Origin: an uncultured Leptotrichia sp.
GTDB taxonomy: Bacteria > Fusobacteriota > Fusobacteriia > Fusobacteriales > Leptotrichiaceae
Length of the DNA: 64,000 nt
Assembly (NCBI GenBank): GCA_937925095.1
Contig: CALEXX010000019.1
Span: 16,406-80,405 of the forward strand
Reading direction: 5' to 3'
In this document: positions 61,404 to 64,000 of the stretch, in pieces
Layout of the letters: each line of letters begins with the position of its first letter
Numbering within the stretch: the first letter of the stretch is position 1
Translations under genes and position numbers: made by a program
The notes under the pieces: model-generated
The model's input: the letters and a program-made list of their open reading frames with translations, nothing else
The model's database searches: none
What the model was told of the DNA's origin: nothing

Positions 61404-61665
61404 AAAAAACAGAAGCTATTTTCTAAATAAGAATTGTTATATCAAACATAATAAAAATTATATTTATTCGTTTATTAAAATTTTACTCATCAAAAACAGA
61501 AATTCGTTAAGAAAAAATCATAAACTCGCTTTTTAAAAGCTCAGACAATGATTTTTTCTAACACTCATTAACTATTTTTAATTGTAAAATTATTAAATAA
61601 CTTATAAATATAATTTTTACATTGTTTTTTATAAACTTGCTATTTATAATAGCTTCTGTTTTTTT
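61402..61665. repeat. Foldback (MITE-like) repeat, copy 2
   Basis: Outer inverted repeat AAAAAAAACAGAAGCTATT (61402-61420) and its complement at 61648-61665; the two halves are imperfect inverted copies closing on GAAAAAATCA/TGATTTTTTC. The 20 bases at 61471-61490 are identical to 50039-50058 in copy 1, and the central ACTCGC...AGCTC loop is shared. The left end abuts the stop of the FMN enzyme gene; the right arm forms the last codons of the S51 peptidase gene. It probably ends transcription of both converging genes. Confidence 0.75.
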
Positions 61666-62295
61666 ATTTCCAGCACATTAATTTTATCCTCATCAACCAG
61701 TATAGCCTGATTATTAGTTATTGGTACTAAATTTAATGAAGAATATGTATTCATTGTTTTTTCCGCACTTTCTTCAAAGGGAAAGCATCTATAATGTGGG
61801 ACTGTATAAAAGTCAACCAGATTCAGTGAATTCAAATTTTTCAGTTTTGAAATATATTCTGTCCCATCATCCATAAGTCCTGCATATTTTATATTCTCAG
61901 AAACAATCATTGCTCCTGCCGACTCGCCAATATAAAGTTTCCCATTATTTACTTCTTCTACGATTATTTCATCAGTACCTGTTTTTTTCATTTCCTGTAA
62001 AAGATAGAAAATATTTCCTCCTGACACATAAATAAAATCGTTATTTCTTATTTTTTTTACTATTTCACTTTTTTCAGCCTGCGAAATATCTAAAATATCA
62101 ATTATCATTCCTGCTTTTTCAAGTTCTTTTTTTGCATCTTTCACATAAAAATTTATTTTTTCAACTCTACTCGCAGTTGGAATAAAAGTTACTATTTTTC
62201 CCTTAAGATTTTTTTTCAAATATATTCAGTAATCCTGCAACATCTGCAAAAGATGAACATAGGAACAGTTTCTTTCCCTGATAAGTTTTTTTCAT
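61644..62295 (-). pseudogene. Frameshifted peptidase S51 (dipeptidase E-like)
   Basis: The true start is the ATG at 62295 with AGAGGAG upstream, reading KKTYQGKKLFLCSSFADVAG, a typical S51 N-terminus, for 30 codons until a stop just after an A8 run (62209-62216). The downstream frame (to 61644) continues NLKGKIVTFIPTASRVEKIN and holds YVSGGN and the nucleophile loop GESAGAM, with a later catalytic-type VPHYRCFP histidine. Seven A instead of eight would restore a protein of about 217 residues, normal for S51. It may be a mutation, a sequencing error, or a phase-variable or slippage-read tract. Confidence 0.85.
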
Positions 62296-62398
62296 TTTAT
62301 ATTCTCCTCTTCATATTTTATATTTCTTATATTTATAGTATAATATAAAAAAGTGTCAATTTATGATACTGTTTTATATTATTTTTAAAAGGAGCAAT

Positions 62399-63343
62399 AT
62401 GAATAAATCTGAAAGAATTAATGATATGATGTTATTTCTGAATGACAGAAGTTCATTTAATCTAAAAGATATTATGGAAAAATACAATATATCCAGAAGT
62501 ACTGCACTTAGAGATATTTCATCACTGGAAGAAATAGGGATGCCTATCTACTCACAGACAGGAAGAAATGGCTACTATAGGATACTTCCCAATAAACTAC
62601 TTTCTCCCATTGTATTTAATACTGATGAAATATTTTCCCTCTATTTTTCAATGCTTACTTTGAAAGCTTATGAAACTACTCCCTTTCACTTAAGTATTGA
62701 AAAATTAAAGGAAAAGTTTGAAAGATGTCTTCCATCAGATAAAATCGAACTTATTCATAAAACAGAAAAAGTTTTAAGTTTTGGAACGGTAAAACAGGTT
62801 AATCATTGTGAATTTCTAAAGGATATTCTTGAATTTATCCTTGATGAAAAAATATGTAGAATAAAATATTCAAAGAATAATGTAATAGAACAATATTATA
62901 TACAGTTTTTTAATATTTCTTCAAAGTATGGCCAATGGTATGCAATAGGATATAATTTTAAAACAGAGGATTACAAAGTATTTAGATGTGACAAAATTCT
63001 GAATATGGAGGAAAGTACTGAATATTCTTCAAAATCTCTTTCTGAATTAGTGACATCATATGATATTTCATTAAAAAAGAAAGGATATACAGAATTTGAA
63101 ATTGAAATTTCAAAGGCTGGAGCTGATATTTTTTATAAAGAAAATTACCCTTCAATGAAACTTTTTCATGAAAATGGGAAATACTTTATTCGTGGTTTTT
63201 ATAATGCTGGAGAAGAGAATTTTATTACAGGATATTTTATGAATTATGGAAAAAATATTTTATCCATAAAGCCTTTTTTCCTTAAAAATTTAATAATCAC
63301 TAGAATAAAAAATCTTGAAAATTATTTTAGTTATAACTTGTGA
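62399..63343 (+). CDS. WYL-domain transcriptional regulator (YafY-like)
   Basis: Regulator of 314 residues from the ATG at 62399, with AAAGGAG just upstream; an in-frame start 12 codons earlier has none. An N-terminal HTH (MNKSERINDMMLFLNDRSSF, IMEKYNISRSTALRDISSLE) is followed by a linker and a WYL domain (KYGQWYAIGYNFKTEDYKVF) and a C-terminal extension (WCX). WYL domains sense nucleic acids or small ligands. It is divergent from the S51 gene and just ahead of ogt; either could be a target. Confidence 0.87.
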   Translation: MNKSERINDMMLFLNDRSSFNLKDIMEKYNISRSTALRDISSLEEIGMPIYSQTGRNGYYRILPNKLLSPIVFNTDEIFSLYFSMLTLKAYETTPFHLSIEKLKEKFERCLPSDKIELIHKTEKVLSFGTVKQVNHCEFLKDILEFILDEKICRIKYSKNNVIEQYYIQFFNISSKYGQWYAIGYNFKTEDYKVFRCDKILNMEESTEYSSKSLSELVTSYDISLKKKGYTEFEIEISKAGADIFYKENYPSMKLFHENGKYFIRGFYNAGEENFITGYFMNYGKNILSIKPFFLKNLIITRIKNLENYFSYNL

Positions 63344-63395
63344 CATAGCTTTAATTATACTATAATATAAGAAATTATACGAGGTGATAAAATAA

Positions 63396-63902
63396 ATGAA
63401 ATATGTATATTTTTACAATACCGGAATAAAAGAGTTAGGAACATTAGGAATTGGAGCATGTGAAGACAAAATAACAGATTTATTTTTTGAATATGAAATG
63501 GAAAATGTTAAAAAGAATAAAAATTATATTATAAAGGAAACTTCCTTAATTAAAAAAGCCGCATCTCAGTTATTTGAATATCTGAATGGAAAAAGAAAGG
63601 AATTTGACCTGCCTTTATTAAAAGATGGCACTGATTTTCAGATATCTGTCTGGAATGAGCTTTTAAAAATTCCTTATGGAGAAACCCGTTCATATAAGGA
63701 TATTGCCATTGCAATTAACAATGAAAAGGCTGTAAGGGCTGTAGGCATGGCAAATAACAGGAATAAAATTTCTATTTTCATTCCATGCCATAGGGTTATA
63801 GGAAGTAACAAAAAACTTGTAGGCTATGGTGGAGGGCTTGAAATAAAAGAATTTCTTCTTAATCTTGAAAAAAGGAACTGGCTAAAAAAAATTGAAAAAT
63901 AA
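63396..63902 (+). CDS. ogt: Methylated-DNA--protein-cysteine methyltransferase
   Basis: DNA repair protein of 168 residues that transfers alkyl groups from O6-guanine to its own cysteine. The active site IPCHRVIGSNKKLVGYGGGL is intact, preceded by YGETRSYKDIA and RAVGMANNRNK with the DNA-flipping arginine helix. A short N-terminal RNase H-like domain precedes. CGAGGTG precedes the ATG. It follows the WYL gene by 52 bases. Confidence 0.95.
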   Translation: MKYVYFYNTGIKELGTLGIGACEDKITDLFFEYEMENVKKNKNYIIKETSLIKKAASQLFEYLNGKRKEFDLPLLKDGTDFQISVWNELLKIPYGETRSYKDIAIAINNEKAVRAVGMANNRNKISIFIPCHRVIGSNKKLVGYGGGLEIKEFLLNLEKRNWLKKIEK

Positions 63903-63908
63903 TATAAA

Positions 63909-64000
63909 AGGGGGCTGTCTCAAAAAGAAAATAAAAAAATAGTGTAAAAAACTATATTTTTGAATTATTTAAAATTTTACAATGTAAAACAGGAAATGAA
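63909..64000. repeat. Foldback (MITE-like) repeat, copy 3, cut by the window edge
   Basis: Starts with GGGGCTGTCTCAAAAAG, an end sequence like those of common insertion sequences, 7 bases after the ogt stop. The last 51 bases (63950-64000) match the minus strand of copy 1 (50129-50179) with three mismatches. The rest lies beyond the window. Confidence 0.75.

Overview
The window looks like chromosomal DNA of a fusobacterium, most likely Leptotrichia or a close relative. The evidence is strong AT bias, Firmicutes-like housekeeping genes (mreB, mutS2, a CcpN-like regulator, Lsa-type ABC-F) beside clear Gram-negative features (a roughly 1970-residue type V autotransporter and Feo iron uptake), DKNYY repeats, and a mevalonate pathway. 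The genus is inferred from gene content. I saw no rRNA, tRNA, CRISPR array or complete insertion sequence.

Layout. 1-2.1 kb: feoB (cut by the left edge) and two feoA genes. 2.4-5.8 kb: a TtcA-like tRNA thiolation enzyme, a TPR protein, a PspC-domain protein and a DUF3290/DUF421 membrane pair. 5.8-16.4 kb: one long leftward gene string, mutS2, ptuA, ptuB, cysS, mreB, holB-like, phosphohexomutase, EndoU toxin, putative immunity gene, ending in a hairpin terminator. A Septu-type defence pair and an EndoU toxin/immunity pair are therefore embedded in housekeeping genes. 16.7-25.5 kb: a DKNYY-repeat protein and the PEP/pyruvate node (ppc, ppdK, CcpN-like repressor), plus rpmB. 25.7-29.6 kb: galKMT. 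30-33.5 kb: TrkH/TrkA potassium uptake and a histidine phosphatase. 34-37.1 kb: zinc-type ABC importer (znuACB-like) and a Dps miniferritin.

37.3-42.6 kb: a very AT-rich cassette of two ABC half-exporters, the first split by a frameshift at an A8 run, and an Lsa-type ABC-F protein. A possible leader peptide precedes it. 42.9-49.9 kb: leftward uppS-cdsA-tyrS-mvk-mvaD-pmk-fni, joining the lower mevalonate pathway to lipid-carrier and phospholipid synthesis. 50.2-56.2 kb: the giant autotransporter. 56.5-59.5 kb: an unusual cytosolic trio of a solute-binding-like protein without signal peptide, a cysteine-rich P-loop GTPase and an ABC ATPase, with no permease. 59.8-64 kb: an unknown protein with an FMN enoyl-reductase/nitronate-monooxygenase-like enzyme, a frameshifted S51 peptidase, a WYL regulator and ogt.

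Between genes at least three copies of an AT-rich foldback (MITE-like) repeat can be recognised (49984-50219, 61402-61665, 63909-edge). They lie at gene ends and may also act as terminators. The most unusual items are the signal-less binding protein/GTPase/ATPase trio with its TGTAAC-N4-GTTACA site, the EndoU pair and Septu pair inside one housekeeping operon, the two A8-run frameshifts in opposite directions, and the foldback repeat family.
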